From DAOUBA01 sp034432855 (lineage in GTDB: Bacteria; Chloroflexota; Anaerolineae; B4-G1), in NCBI GenBank assembly GCA_034432855.1, contig DAOUBA010000147.1:1-61854 (forward strand): a stretch of 61,854 bases of DNA. Direction: 5' to 3'. The notes under the pieces were generated by a model, which had not been told where the DNA came from, did not search any database, and saw only the letters and a list, made by a program, of their open reading frames with translations. Positions 25,329-33,093 of this stretch are shown here, one piece after another. A program made the position numbers and the translations under genes. Each line of letters begins with the position of its first letter. The first letter of the stretch is position 1.

Positions 25329-26858
25329 ATGTGCATCAATCGCAAGGAATGGCGCTGGGTACTTTGGCTAACGCTGGCACTGGTGATCGCCAGTTGTGTG
25401 CCCTATCTCATCGCCTGGGCTGTGACGCCACAGGGCGCGCATTTCACCGGCATTCTCTTCAACCCGCAGGACGGCCATTCGTATCTCGCCAAGATGCGCC
25501 AGGGGCTTGCCGGATCGTGGTTGCTCCGCCTGCCCCATACGCCGGAGCCGCAGCGGGGCGCGCCGGTGTATCTCTTTTATCTGCTGCTGGGGCACATCGC
25601 GCGCTGGACGGGCTCATCGCTTATCCCGATGTACCACGCAGCGCGGGTGCTGGGCGGCGCGCTGATGCTGGTGACGCTCTACGCGTTAGCCTCACATCTG
25701 AGCACGGATGTCGGTGAGCGCCGGGCGATGTTCCTTCTGGCAGCGGTAGGGTCAGGTATGGGGTGGCTGGCAGGATCGTTGGGCCTGATGACAGCCGACT
25801 TGTGGGTGCCGGAAGCATTCCCCATCTATGCGCTGCTGGCAAATGCACACTTTCCGCTGGCGACCGGATTGATGGCTGGTATTGCGTATTGCGTATTGCG
25901 TGTTACGTATGGCGGTAGGCGTTCTGGGCTGTGGGGATTGGGCATAACCATCCTGGCCGCGACGTTGGGCGTGGTGCAGCCATTCGGGCTGGTCTCTGTG
26001 TTCGGCGGGGTAGGGGTGATGCTGGTAGCGCAGGCTGTGCGCGAGCGGCGAATGCCGTGGCGGGGGACTTTCTGGACTGTGACGGCCATAGCGGCGGCGC
26101 TTCCATATCCACTATACATGCAATGGGCGCTGAACCGCGATCCGGTGTTGGCGGTGTGGAATGCTCAGAATGTGACCCCCTCTCCGCCGCTGTGGGATTG
26201 GACGCTGAGTTACGGGCTGGTGCTGGTGCTGGCCGTGTTGGGAAGCGTCGTCGCAGCGCGGCGCGGCGCCGGCGGCTGGTTGCTCCTGGGCTGGGGCGCC
26301 GCGACGCTGGTGGGGATGTATCTGCCGTTGCCCTTGCAGCGCCGCCTGAGCCTGGGGTTGGGTGTGCCACTGGGATTGCTGGCGGGCCTGGGGTGGTGGC
26401 GGCTGCGCGCCCGACTCCGGCCACGTAGCAGAGGCCTGGCGCATGGGCTGGTGGTAGCCTTTTGTGCGCTGACGCCGCTCTTTCTCGTGCTGATGGCGGT
26501 GCTGGCTGCGTCCGGCGGCTCGTCGTGGTTCTACCTGAGCGGCGACGAATGGGCTGCGCTCGCCTGGCTACGTGAGGAGGGCCATCCTGACGCGGTTGTG
26601 TTGTGCGAACCGCGACTGGGGCTATTCGTGCCTGCGTGGGCCGGGCAGCCGGTCGTTTACGGCCACCCATTCGAGACGGTGAACGCGGCTCAGCGCAAGG
26701 CGCAGGTGGAGGCGTTCTTTCGTGGGGAGATGACCGGCGAGGAACAGGAGCGCTTTTTGCGGGAGAACGACGTTGGGTATGTGGTGGGAGACGGTGGGGT
26801 AGGAGTTTGGGGATTGGTGTTCAGGTCAGGGAGTGTGAGGGTGTATGAGGTGAGGTAG
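25329..26858 (+). CDS. Polytopic membrane protein, GT-C glycosyltransferase-like (paralogue 1)
   Basis: 509 residues with about 11-12 hydrophobic segments. After the first helix comes an extracytoplasmic motif NPQDGHSYLAKMRQG near residue 46, with an acidic residue where GT-C enzymes carry their catalytic Asp. The C-terminal part is soluble (LSGDEWAALAWLREEGHPDAVVL) as in oligosaccharyl- and mannosyltransferase-like proteins. It is clearly paralogous to the next gene (WRWVLWLTLALVIAS; DGHSYLAKMRQG versus DCYSYLAKMRQG). Probably a lipid-linked sugar transferase or relative in surface glycan assembly; no exact family is recognised. An in-frame GTATTGCGTATTGCG repeat encodes IAYCVLRVTY near residue 187. 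Confidence 0.7.
   Translation: MCINRKEWRWVLWLTLALVIASCVPYLIAWAVTPQGAHFTGILFNPQDGHSYLAKMRQGLAGSWLLRLPHTPEPQRGAPVYLFYLLLGHIARWTGSSLIPMYHAARVLGGALMLVTLYALASHLSTDVGERRAMFLLAAVGSGMGWLAGSLGLMTADLWVPEAFPIYALLANAHFPLATGLMAGIAYCVLRVTYGGRRSGLWGLGITILAATLGVVQPFGLVSVFGGVGVMLVAQAVRERRMPWRGTFWTVTAIAAALPYPLYMQWALNRDPVLAVWNAQNVTPSPPLWDWTLSYGLVLVLAVLGSVVAARRGAGGWLLLGWGAATLVGMYLPLPLQRRLSLGLGVPLGLLAGLGWWRLRARLRPRSRGLAHGLVVAFCALTPLFLVLMAVLAASGGSSWFYLSGDEWAALAWLREEGHPDAVVLCEPRLGLFVPAWAGQPVVYGHPFETVNAAQRKAQVEAFFRGEMTGEEQERFLRENDVGYVVGDGGVGVWGLVFRSGSVRVYEVR
25876..25915. repeat. In-frame short-word repeat (GTATTGCG family)
   Basis: Three or four variants of the word GTATTGCG in a row. They encode an otherwise unremarkable loop (AYCVLRVTYGG) in paralogue 1. 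Related words occur at 26918, 27541, 29219 and 31679 in the three following genes. Confidence 0.6.
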
Positions 26859-26938
26859 GAGGGAGCAGGAGGCAGGAGGCAAGAGGCAGGGGGTGTTGAG
26901 GGATGGGGGATAGGCAATATGCGATATGCGAAAGACGC
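26857..26938. repeat. Short-word repeats between the two paralogues
   Basis: A purine-rich run of GGCAGGAGGCAAGAGGCAGG words follows the stop of paralogue 1, then GCAATATGCGATATGCG words run into the N terminus of paralogue 2 (encoding RQYAICERRE). No clear palindrome. It serves as the whole intergenic spacer. Confidence 0.55.
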
Positions 26939-28573
26939 GAGTGGGGTTTTATGCTCGTATGGAGTGTGTTTGCTCTCGCCATCACGTCTGTCCCTTACGT
27001 TCTGGGCGCGATTTGGGCGACAGAGAACCGCGTCTTTGGCGGGTTTGTGTTTGCGCTGGAGGATTGCTACTCCTACTTAGCCAAGATGCGCCAGGGGGCC
27101 GAGGGGGCCTGGCTGTTTCACATTGCTTACACTGCTGAACCCCATATCGGCACACTGTTCTTCCCGTTCCATTTGCTGTTGGGGAAAATTGCAGCGCTTT
27201 TGCCGGGCAGAGATCTCACGCTGCGGCTGGTGTGGGTCTATCACATCGCGCGCTGGATTTTCGGGATGGGCCTGCTGCTGACCGTGTACCGCTTCCTGGC
27301 CGAATTCACGGCACGTGTGGCGGTGCGGCGGTTGGCCTGGCTGATGGTTACATTCGGCGGGGGACTCGGCTGGCTGTTGGTCACGCTGGGACAGCCCGGA
27401 TGGTTGGGCAGCCAGCCGCTCGACTTTATCCTCCCCGAAGGATTTACCTTTCTCGTCCTCTATGCTTTCCCCCACATCGCCCTTGCGCGGACCCTGCTCC
27501 TGTGGGGGGTGCTGTTTTTGCTTCGAGCCTGGGAATGCGATGACGGAATACGCAATACGCAATACGTATTTCGTATTCCGTGTTCCGTTTTGGCGGGTGT
27601 TGTATGGTTGCTGATGGGCTTCATCGTGCCGTTCTACATCGCCGTCGCGTGGGCAGTGACCGGCGCGGCGTGGATTGTGCTAGGGATCCGTAAACGGCGG
27701 GCGATGTGGCGCGAGGCGGCACAGGCAGGGATTGTGGCGCTCATCTCTTGTCCGATCGTGCTCTACAGCGCGTGGGTATTCAGAACTCAGCCGGTGTATA
27801 CGGTTTGGGCTGCGCAGAATACAATCCGGTCGCCGCACCCGTTGCACTACCTGGCGGCCTATGGCGTACCCCTGATGCTGGCCGTCTTTGCGTTGCGCGA
27901 CGCCTGGCACGAGAAGCGGCCCGTGTGGCTGGCGATCGCGTGGGTGGGCGTTGTGCCTCTCCTAGTCTACCTGCCGTTCAACCTGCAACGGCGGCTGGTG
28001 GAGGGCATGCAGGTACCGTTGAGCCTGCTGGCAGCGATGGGTCTCTGGAAGATCGCAGGTGAAGTCGGCAAGTTGAGCCCGCTATCCCGAATCTCGAATC
28101 TCAGGTCTGTACTGGTGATGATTGTTGGCATCGCCGTGTTGTTGCTGACGAACGTCATACTGGTCGCAGGGAACTGCCTGGCGTTGCGCGGATTGCCTGC
28201 GCCGGTCTACCGTGACGCCGGTGAGATCGCGGCGCTGGACTGGCTCGGCGGGCAGGTTGGGCCGACTGACGTCGTGCTCTCGGCTTACGAGACGGGGAAC
28301 TATCTTCCTGCGCGGATACGGGCGCGTTCGTTCCTGGGCCACGGGCCGGAGACCGTTTACTTTGCGGAGAAGAAACTGCTCGTGGCCCGCTTCTTCGATG
28401 AGGCGACAGGCGAAAGGTGGCGCTACGAGTTGCTGGACTATTATGGTGTGAACTATGTTTTTTGGGGCCCGGCGGAGCGGCGTCTGGGCAACTATGACCC
28501 GCACGTGTCGTCATATTACCTGTTGCCCGTCTACGAAGCAGGAGAATACTCCATTTTCAGGGTTGTGCAATAG
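26903..28573 (+). CDS. Polytopic membrane protein, GT-C glycosyltransferase-like (paralogue 2)
   Basis: 556 residues, about 11 membrane segments and a soluble C-terminal part (REIAALDWLGGQVGPTDVV-like, then SAYETGNYLPARIRARSF and GHGPETVYFAEKK). It is homologous to the preceding gene through its length, including the LEDCYSYLAKMRQGAEG motif. The start is uncertain: ATG 26951 lies right before the first helix, but residues upstream (ICERREWGF) align with the paralogue's start (CINRKEWRW), so I keep the earlier ATG. An in-frame palindromic word repeat encodes IRNTQYVFRIPCSV near residue 214. Likely role is transfer or processing of lipid-linked sugars at the membrane. Confidence 0.7.
   Translation: MGDRQYAICERREWGFMLVWSVFALAITSVPYVLGAIWATENRVFGGFVFALEDCYSYLAKMRQGAEGAWLFHIAYTAEPHIGTLFFPFHLLLGKIAALLPGRDLTLRLVWVYHIARWIFGMGLLLTVYRFLAEFTARVAVRRLAWLMVTFGGGLGWLLVTLGQPGWLGSQPLDFILPEGFTFLVLYAFPHIALARTLLLWGVLFLLRAWECDDGIRNTQYVFRIPCSVLAGVVWLLMGFIVPFYIAVAWAVTGAAWIVLGIRKRRAMWREAAQAGIVALISCPIVLYSAWVFRTQPVYTVWAAQNTIRSPHPLHYLAAYGVPLMLAVFALRDAWHEKRPVWLAIAWVGVVPLLVYLPFNLQRRLVEGMQVPLSLLAAMGLWKIAGEVGKLSPLSRISNLRSVLVMIVGIAVLLLTNVILVAGNCLALRGLPAPVYRDAGEIAALDWLGGQVGPTDVVLSAYETGNYLPARIRARSFLGHGPETVYFAEKKLLVARFFDEATGERWRYELLDYYGVNYVFWGPAERRLGNYDPHVSSYYLLPVYEAGEYSIFRVVQ
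27541..27592. repeat. In-frame palindromic short-word repeat (AATACGCAATACG family)
   Basis: GGAATACGCAATACGCAATACG followed by TATTTCGTATTCCGTGTTCCG: a hairpin-forming version of the GCAATACG family lying fully inside the reading frame, in a loop between membrane segments. It encodes IRNTQYVFRIPCSV. Confidence 0.7.
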
Positions 28574-28584
28574 GGGATGCGGCA

Positions 28585-31140
28585 TTGGTAATTAGGGATT
28601 GGGGAACGGGTAAACTGCAAACTTGCAAACTTGCAAACTGGCCGGCCGTTGCATGCTGCTCGTTGTTTGCCCTTTGCCTTTTGTGGCGGCCGCTTTTTGC
28701 CGGCGAAGCCTTCTATTGGGGCGCGCCGCTCTTGCAGTTTATCCCCTGGCAGCGTTTTGCCGCCGAAATGTGGCGATCGGGCCACGTGCCGTTGTGGAAT
28801 CCGCTGGTCGGATGTGGGGCCCCCCTGGCAGCCAACTACCAGTCAGCCGTGTTCTACCCGCTGAACGCGCTCTACCTGCTGCTCCCGGCCGAGATGGCAC
28901 TCGGTTGGACGGTCGCTCTGCACCTGGCGCTCGCCGGGGTGGGGATGTACGCCTGGGGGCGCGCGGTTGGCCTGGAGCGATTCCCGGCGCTCATTGCCGG
29001 GCTGGCGCTGGAAGGGAGCGGCTTTCTGGTGGCGCGCGCGGCGCTCTTCCCCAGCATCGCGCTCACCTTCCCCTGGGTCGCCGTCTGGCTATGGCGCGGC
29101 GAGATGCTCGTGCAGCGCTGTCGGCTTCAAGATGCGCTCTGGCTGGGATTGGCGCTGGGGATGGGGCTGCTGGCGGGGCATGCACAAACTGCCTTCTACG
29201 GTGGCTTGCTGTTGGCGGCATATTGCGTGTTTCGTGTTGCATGCTCCGTTTCCCGGAATTGGCGACCGTTCATTGTTCATTGTTCGTTGTTCATTGTCTC
29301 ATTGCTGATCGGCGTTGGTCTGGCAGCGGTGCAGTTGTTGCTTACTGCGGAGTTGATGTTGCAATCCCAACGTGCTAGTGGCGTGGATTATGACTTTGCG
29401 ATGACCTATTCGTTCTGGCCGTGGCGGCTGTTCACATTCCTCGCGCCGGATTTCTTCGGCAACCCTGGCCGGGGCGACTATTGGGGGTATGCCACATATT
29501 GGGAAGACGCGGGGTACGTAGGGGTGTTACCGTTGTTGCTGGCGGTGTGGGCAGTGGTGCGGAAGGGCAGGGGAGCAGGGGAGCGGAGGAGCAGGGGTGC
29601 AAGGGCGCAGGTTGGGTTTTGGGCAGGGTGTGTTGTGGCGGGGTTGGTGCTGGCGTTGGGCAAGAATACGCCGCTGTTCTCGTTCCTGTTCCGCCACATC
29701 CCTACCTTCGACCTGTTCCAGGCCCCGGCGCGCTGGCTGGCCGTGACGACCGTGGCGCTGGCGGCGCTGGCCGGGATTGGCGCGCAGGTGTGGCCTGTGG
29801 GACGAGCAGGTCAACGGCAGGGAACGTTATGGCTGGTTATCGGCGTGGCGCTGGCTGTCGGGGGGTGGGCCGCGCCACACCTGATCGCCGGGGAGCGACT
29901 GGCGACCTTTGGCGCGGCCACGCTGCGATTTGGCGTCACGTTGGCTGTGGCAGGCGCGCTCGTGCTATGGCGAACGAGTACCAGGCTTCAGCCCAATGCT
30001 ACTAACATTCCATCTGGGCAGTGCGTGGGACAGGCTTTCCAGCCTGTCGGCGTGGGAGAGGCTTTCCAGCCTGTCGGCAGCCTGGAAAGGCTGCCCCATA
30101 CCCGCTTTGCGCCCGTCGAAAAGCCTCCAACAAGGCAGCGAACGCGAAAAGCTAGTGCCATGGGGCTCCGGCCTGCTTGGGTACGTGTTGTTCTCCTATG
30201 GCAGGTCGCCGTCCTTATCTGCGTTGGGCTTGACCTGCTTTTGTTCGGCTGGCCGCTCGTGCCGTCGGTGGATCGCACACTGTACCAGGGTAATGCGCAC
30301 GCGGTTTTGAGCCAGTTGCGGAACGGGCGTATCTACTGGCCCACCGATCCGGCCCACCCCGGAAGCGAGTACGATGCTGAATACCGCCTCAAGTTCGGCT
30401 ATTTGACCTTTCGCAGTTTCGGGCCGCGTGATGTGGCGTATTGGCGCGGCATGCGCGAGATGCTTATCCCCAATATCGGCATGCTCGACGGCATTGCAAC
30501 CGCCAACGATTTTGATCCTCTGCTGGTGAGCCGTTACGCCGAGATGATGGCAGCAATCCCTGCTTCGCCGAATCTCCTGCGTGTGATGGGCGTGACGCAC
30601 ATCGCCAGCGACCGAACCCGGCCAACCGGGGAGCCGGTCTATACGAGTACCGACATCACACTCTACCATCTTTCCAACGCTCTGGGCCGCGCCTGGATCG
30701 TCCCTGCCGCGCGCCAGGTTCCTGCCGACCAGATGCTCGCTGCCCTTACCAGCCCCACCTTCGACCCTGCCACCCACGTGCTGATCGAGGCTTCACCCCC
30801 TTACCCCAATCCCTATTCCCTAATCCCTAATCCCTATACCCTCTCCTTGCACGATACCCCCAACGGCGTTACAATACGCGCCGCACTGGATGCGCCTGGC
30901 TACCTGGTGTTGGCCGATACCTGGTACCCAGGCTGGCAGGCAAAAGTAGACGGCAAACCTGTCGAGATCCTGCGCGCGAATCATGCCTTTCGAGCGGTGT
31001 ATCTGGACGCCGGAGGGCATACGGTGGAAATGGTCTATCGGCCCTGGTCATTCATTGCTGGGATGGGTGTGTCGGGCATGATGGGGGCTGGTTGGTTGGT
31101 TAGTTGGTTAGTTGGTAGGCTGAGGAGACGAGGTGCATAA
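28585..31140 (+). CDS. YfhO-like large polytopic membrane protein
   Basis: 851 residues with about 12 membrane segments and a long soluble C-terminal part. The sequence after the first helix (GAPLLQFIPWQRFAAEMWRSG, then VPLWNPLVGCGAPLAANYQ) is the hallmark of the YfhO family, GT-C-like proteins implicated in surface polymer glycosylation; the C-terminal APGYLVLADTWYPGWQAKVDG also fits. The start is a TTG at 28585 and is uncertain because the first residues are made of short-word repeat (GCAAACTTGCAAACTTGC). At least five word repeats are carried in frame, notably residues about 475-505 with two AFQPVG units. Confidence 0.85.
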   Translation: MVIRDWGTGKLQTCKLANWPAVACCSLFALCLLWRPLFAGEAFYWGAPLLQFIPWQRFAAEMWRSGHVPLWNPLVGCGAPLAANYQSAVFYPLNALYLLLPAEMALGWTVALHLALAGVGMYAWGRAVGLERFPALIAGLALEGSGFLVARAALFPSIALTFPWVAVWLWRGEMLVQRCRLQDALWLGLALGMGLLAGHAQTAFYGGLLLAAYCVFRVACSVSRNWRPFIVHCSLFIVSLLIGVGLAAVQLLLTAELMLQSQRASGVDYDFAMTYSFWPWRLFTFLAPDFFGNPGRGDYWGYATYWEDAGYVGVLPLLLAVWAVVRKGRGAGERRSRGARAQVGFWAGCVVAGLVLALGKNTPLFSFLFRHIPTFDLFQAPARWLAVTTVALAALAGIGAQVWPVGRAGQRQGTLWLVIGVALAVGGWAAPHLIAGERLATFGAATLRFGVTLAVAGALVLWRTSTRLQPNATNIPSGQCVGQAFQPVGVGEAFQPVGSLERLPHTRFAPVEKPPTRQRTRKASAMGLRPAWVRVVLLWQVAVLICVGLDLLLFGWPLVPSVDRTLYQGNAHAVLSQLRNGRIYWPTDPAHPGSEYDAEYRLKFGYLTFRSFGPRDVAYWRGMREMLIPNIGMLDGIATANDFDPLLVSRYAEMMAAIPASPNLLRVMGVTHIASDRTRPTGEPVYTSTDITLYHLSNALGRAWIVPAARQVPADQMLAALTSPTFDPATHVLIEASPPYPNPYSLIPNPYTLSLHDTPNGVTIRAALDAPGYLVLADTWYPGWQAKVDGKPVEILRANHAFRAVYLDAGGHTVEMVYRPWSFIAGMGVSGMMGAGWLVSWLVGRLRRRGA
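29219..29312. repeat. In-frame short-word repeats (TTGCGTGTTTCG and TTCATTGTTCATTG)
   Basis: Two word families in succession: GCATATTGCGTGTTTCGTG, then TTCATTGTTCATTGTTCGTTG. Both are translated (AYCVFRVACSV, then FIVHCSLFIVSLLIGV) and extend a membrane segment. Confidence 0.55.
30018..30105. repeat. In-frame GGCTTTCCAGCCTGTCGGC repeat
   Basis: GGCTTTCCAGCCTGTCGGC occurs twice, followed by its inverse (CAGCCTGGAAAGGCTGCC). It is translated as VGQAFQPVG and VGEAFQPVG in a poorly conserved linker of the YfhO-like protein. The inverse copy makes the block hairpin-capable. Confidence 0.65.
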
Positions 31141-32281
31141 CCGCCATTGGTTTCGCCCCTGGGTCGTCGTGTTGGCGCTGGCGTTGAGCTATGTGGCGCT
31201 GACCCTGGTTCGCTATGATGGCGACCCGATGATGTTCGTCCTCGCGGGCACACGCTATAGCCGGGGTGAACCTGAGGGCACACCGGGCTATGACGGCCAG
31301 TTCGCCTATTTTATCGCGCGCGATCCGTTGAACGGTTGGCGGTATTGTGATGCGCCATCCTACCGTTATCAGCGCATCCTCTATCCCATCCTGGCGTGGG
31401 CGGTGGCGTTGGGACGGCCCGGTGTTGTGCCCTGGACGCTGATCGTGATCAACATAGCGGCACTTGCCGGGGGAACGTACTTTACCGAGCGCCTGCTCGC
31501 TGAGCACCGCGTGAGCCGCTGGTATGCGCTGGCCTACGGTCTCTACGGCGGCCTGGTCGCCGGTCTGCGCCTCGACCTGACCGAGCCGTTGGCGTATGGG
31601 TTGGTGCAGACGGGGCTATGGGCGTGGGGGCGGAGGGAAGCAGGGGAGCGGAGAAGCGGGGGAGCGGAGGGGCGACACGCAATATGCAATACGGAATACG
31701 TCTTACTGGCCCTTGCCGCACTCGCAAAAGAGACTGCACTACTCGCCACGTTCGGCCTGCTCCTGTACCTGGTGCTGGCGCGGCGCTGGCGCGAGGCTCT
31801 GACCTTGGGCTTGATCGTTGGGCTTCCCTTTGTCGCCTGGCAAGTGATCCTGCGTGTCTGGCTGGGCGAATGGGGTATCGGTTCCGGCGGCGATATGGCA
31901 ACTCGCTTCGAGGTCATCCCTTTCGCGGGATTGTGGCGCGTGGCGACGACCAGCCTGCCGGCATTTTGGCTCCTGTTCGTTATTGAGGGACCGTTGTTCA
32001 TGCTGCCTACCCTCTGGGCGCTCTATGCCTCGATCCGAGATCTGATGAGGGGGCAAGGGCATCCTTGGGTTGCGGTGTTGTTTGTTCAAGCCGCTGCGTT
32101 GCCCTTTTTGCCCTTTTCGACTTGGCGGGAGCCGCTGGCGATGGCCCGGTTGGCCGTGGGCCTGGTTGCTGCAACCCTGCTGTATGGTGCACAGAGACGC
32201 TCACGACGAGTGCTGAACTATAGCCTGCTGTGGCTGGTAACCCTGGCACTGCTCGTCAACGAAAGCACGTTGCCCATCTAG
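31133..32281 (+). CDS. Polytopic membrane protein, glycosyltransferase-like
   Basis: 382 residues, about 8-9 membrane segments. After the first helix comes RGEPEGTPGYDGQFAYFIARDP near residue 44-65, a motif I associate with membrane proteins of surface glycopolymer synthesis in Azospirillum, Chloroflexi and others; a later RLDLTEPLAYGL loop is also typical. The start is a GTG overlapping the previous stop by 8 nt, so translation is coupled. Residues 163-183 (RREAGERRSGGAEGRHAICNTEYV) are encoded by two word-repeat families and look like a foreign insertion in a cytoplasmic loop. Exact function unknown. Confidence 0.72.
   Translation: MHNRHWFRPWVVVLALALSYVALTLVRYDGDPMMFVLAGTRYSRGEPEGTPGYDGQFAYFIARDPLNGWRYCDAPSYRYQRILYPILAWAVALGRPGVVPWTLIVINIAALAGGTYFTERLLAEHRVSRWYALAYGLYGGLVAGLRLDLTEPLAYGLVQTGLWAWGRREAGERRSGGAEGRHAICNTEYVLLALAALAKETALLATFGLLLYLVLARRWREALTLGLIVGLPFVAWQVILRVWLGEWGIGSGGDMATRFEVIPFAGLWRVATTSLPAFWLLFVIEGPLFMLPTLWALYASIRDLMRGQGHPWVAVLFVQAAALPFLPFSTWREPLAMARLAVGLVAATLLYGAQRRSRRVLNYSLLWLVTLALLVNESTLPI
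31630..31706. repeat. In-frame short-word repeats (GCAGGGGAGCGG and GCAATATGCAATACGG)
   Basis: A GGGAGCGG purine-rich run followed by CGCAATATGCAATACGGAATACG, both translated. A similar purine-rich run lies in frame in the YfhO-like gene at 29565-29625. Confidence 0.6.
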
Positions 32282-32283
32282 AA

Positions 32284-32363
32284 CGTAATGCGTAACACGT
32301 AAGGTGTAATCACGTTTTACGTCTTGCGCTTTACGTTTTACGTGTTACGCCTTACGCCTCACG
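32284..32363. repeat. Short-word palindrome (ACGTTTTACG family)
   Basis: GCGTAACACGTAAGGTGTAA on the left is answered by TTACGTGTTACGCCTTACGCC on the right, with ACGTTTTACGTCTTGCG words between. It fills the gap between the membrane protein and the GT2 gene and ends 5 bases before the GT2 ribosome-binding site. The same family recurs at 48904-48976 and, as a single arm, at 8641-8664. Confidence 0.7.
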
Positions 32364-32373
32364 GAGGTCATCC

Positions 32374-33093
32374 TTGCAAGTCACCATCATCATCCCCACT
32401 TATAATGAGAAAGACAACATCGAGACTCTGGTCGCTCAGCTGCTTGCTCTACCGCTGGGAGCCCACGTCATCGTCGTAGATGACAACTCGCCCGATGGCA
32501 CCGGCGCCATTGCCGACCGCCTGGCGACCGAGAGCGATGGACGTGTGGGCGTCATCCATCGCCCTGGGAAACTGGGGCTTGGCACGGCCTACATCGCCGG
32601 TTTCAAAAAGGCGCTGGCCGAAGGCGCAGATCTCATCTGCACGATGGACGCCGACTTTTCCCATAATCCCTCTTACGTCCCGGCCCTCGTGTCCAAGATC
32701 CAGGAAGGGTACGACCTCGTCATCGGCTCCCGTTACGTGAGGGGCGGCGGCTCCAATCAGACGCTGGATCGCAAAGTGTTGAGTTGGGGCGCTAACACTA
32801 TCACGCGCCTCCTTCTGGGGTTGCACATACACGATACGACGGCGGGCTTTCGCTGTTATCGTCGCCAGGTTCTGGAAAGTCTGGACCTGGATGCGATCCG
32901 CTCGAGCGGCTATTCTTTCCTGTTCGAGATGCTCTTCCGGGTTGAGCGGCATGGATGGAAGGCAGGAGAGGTGCCAATCTGTTTCCAGGATCGGCGTCTT
33001 GGTGCTTCCAAGGTTTCCAAGAACGAAATTGTCCGGGCGCTAAAGACGGCTGCCCGATTGGCCTGGAAACGTCTGCTGAGGAAGCCGGTTTGA
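32374..33093 (+). CDS. GT2 glycosyltransferase, polyprenol-phosphate mannosyltransferase-like
   Basis: 239 residues, a GT-A fold typical of Dpm1: VTIIIPTYNEKDNI, VVDDNSPDGTG, LGLGTAYIAGFKKALAEGAD, the DxD motif in CTMDADFSHNP, then DTTAGFRCYRR and SGYSFLFEML. Such enzymes charge polyprenol phosphate with mannose (or glucose) from the nucleotide sugar, providing donors for GT-C transferases on the outer face of the membrane. That makes it the logical donor-making partner of the four polytopic proteins upstream. Start is TTG 32374 with a perfect GGAGGT six bases before. No C-terminal membrane segments, so it is the short soluble form. Confidence 0.92.
   Translation: MQVTIIIPTYNEKDNIETLVAQLLALPLGAHVIVVDDNSPDGTGAIADRLATESDGRVGVIHRPGKLGLGTAYIAGFKKALAEGADLICTMDADFSHNPSYVPALVSKIQEGYDLVIGSRYVRGGGSNQTLDRKVLSWGANTITRLLLGLHIHDTTAGFRCYRRQVLESLDLDAIRSSGYSFLFEMLFRVERHGWKAGEVPICFQDRRLGASKVSKNEIVRALKTAARLAWKRLLRKPV

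Noticed and set aside
25876..31706. Regularly recurring GCAATACG-type words considered as CRISPR repeats
   Set aside because: Copies are 8-20 bases, of unequal spacing (1-2 kb apart), lie in reading frames, and have no spacers or cas genes.
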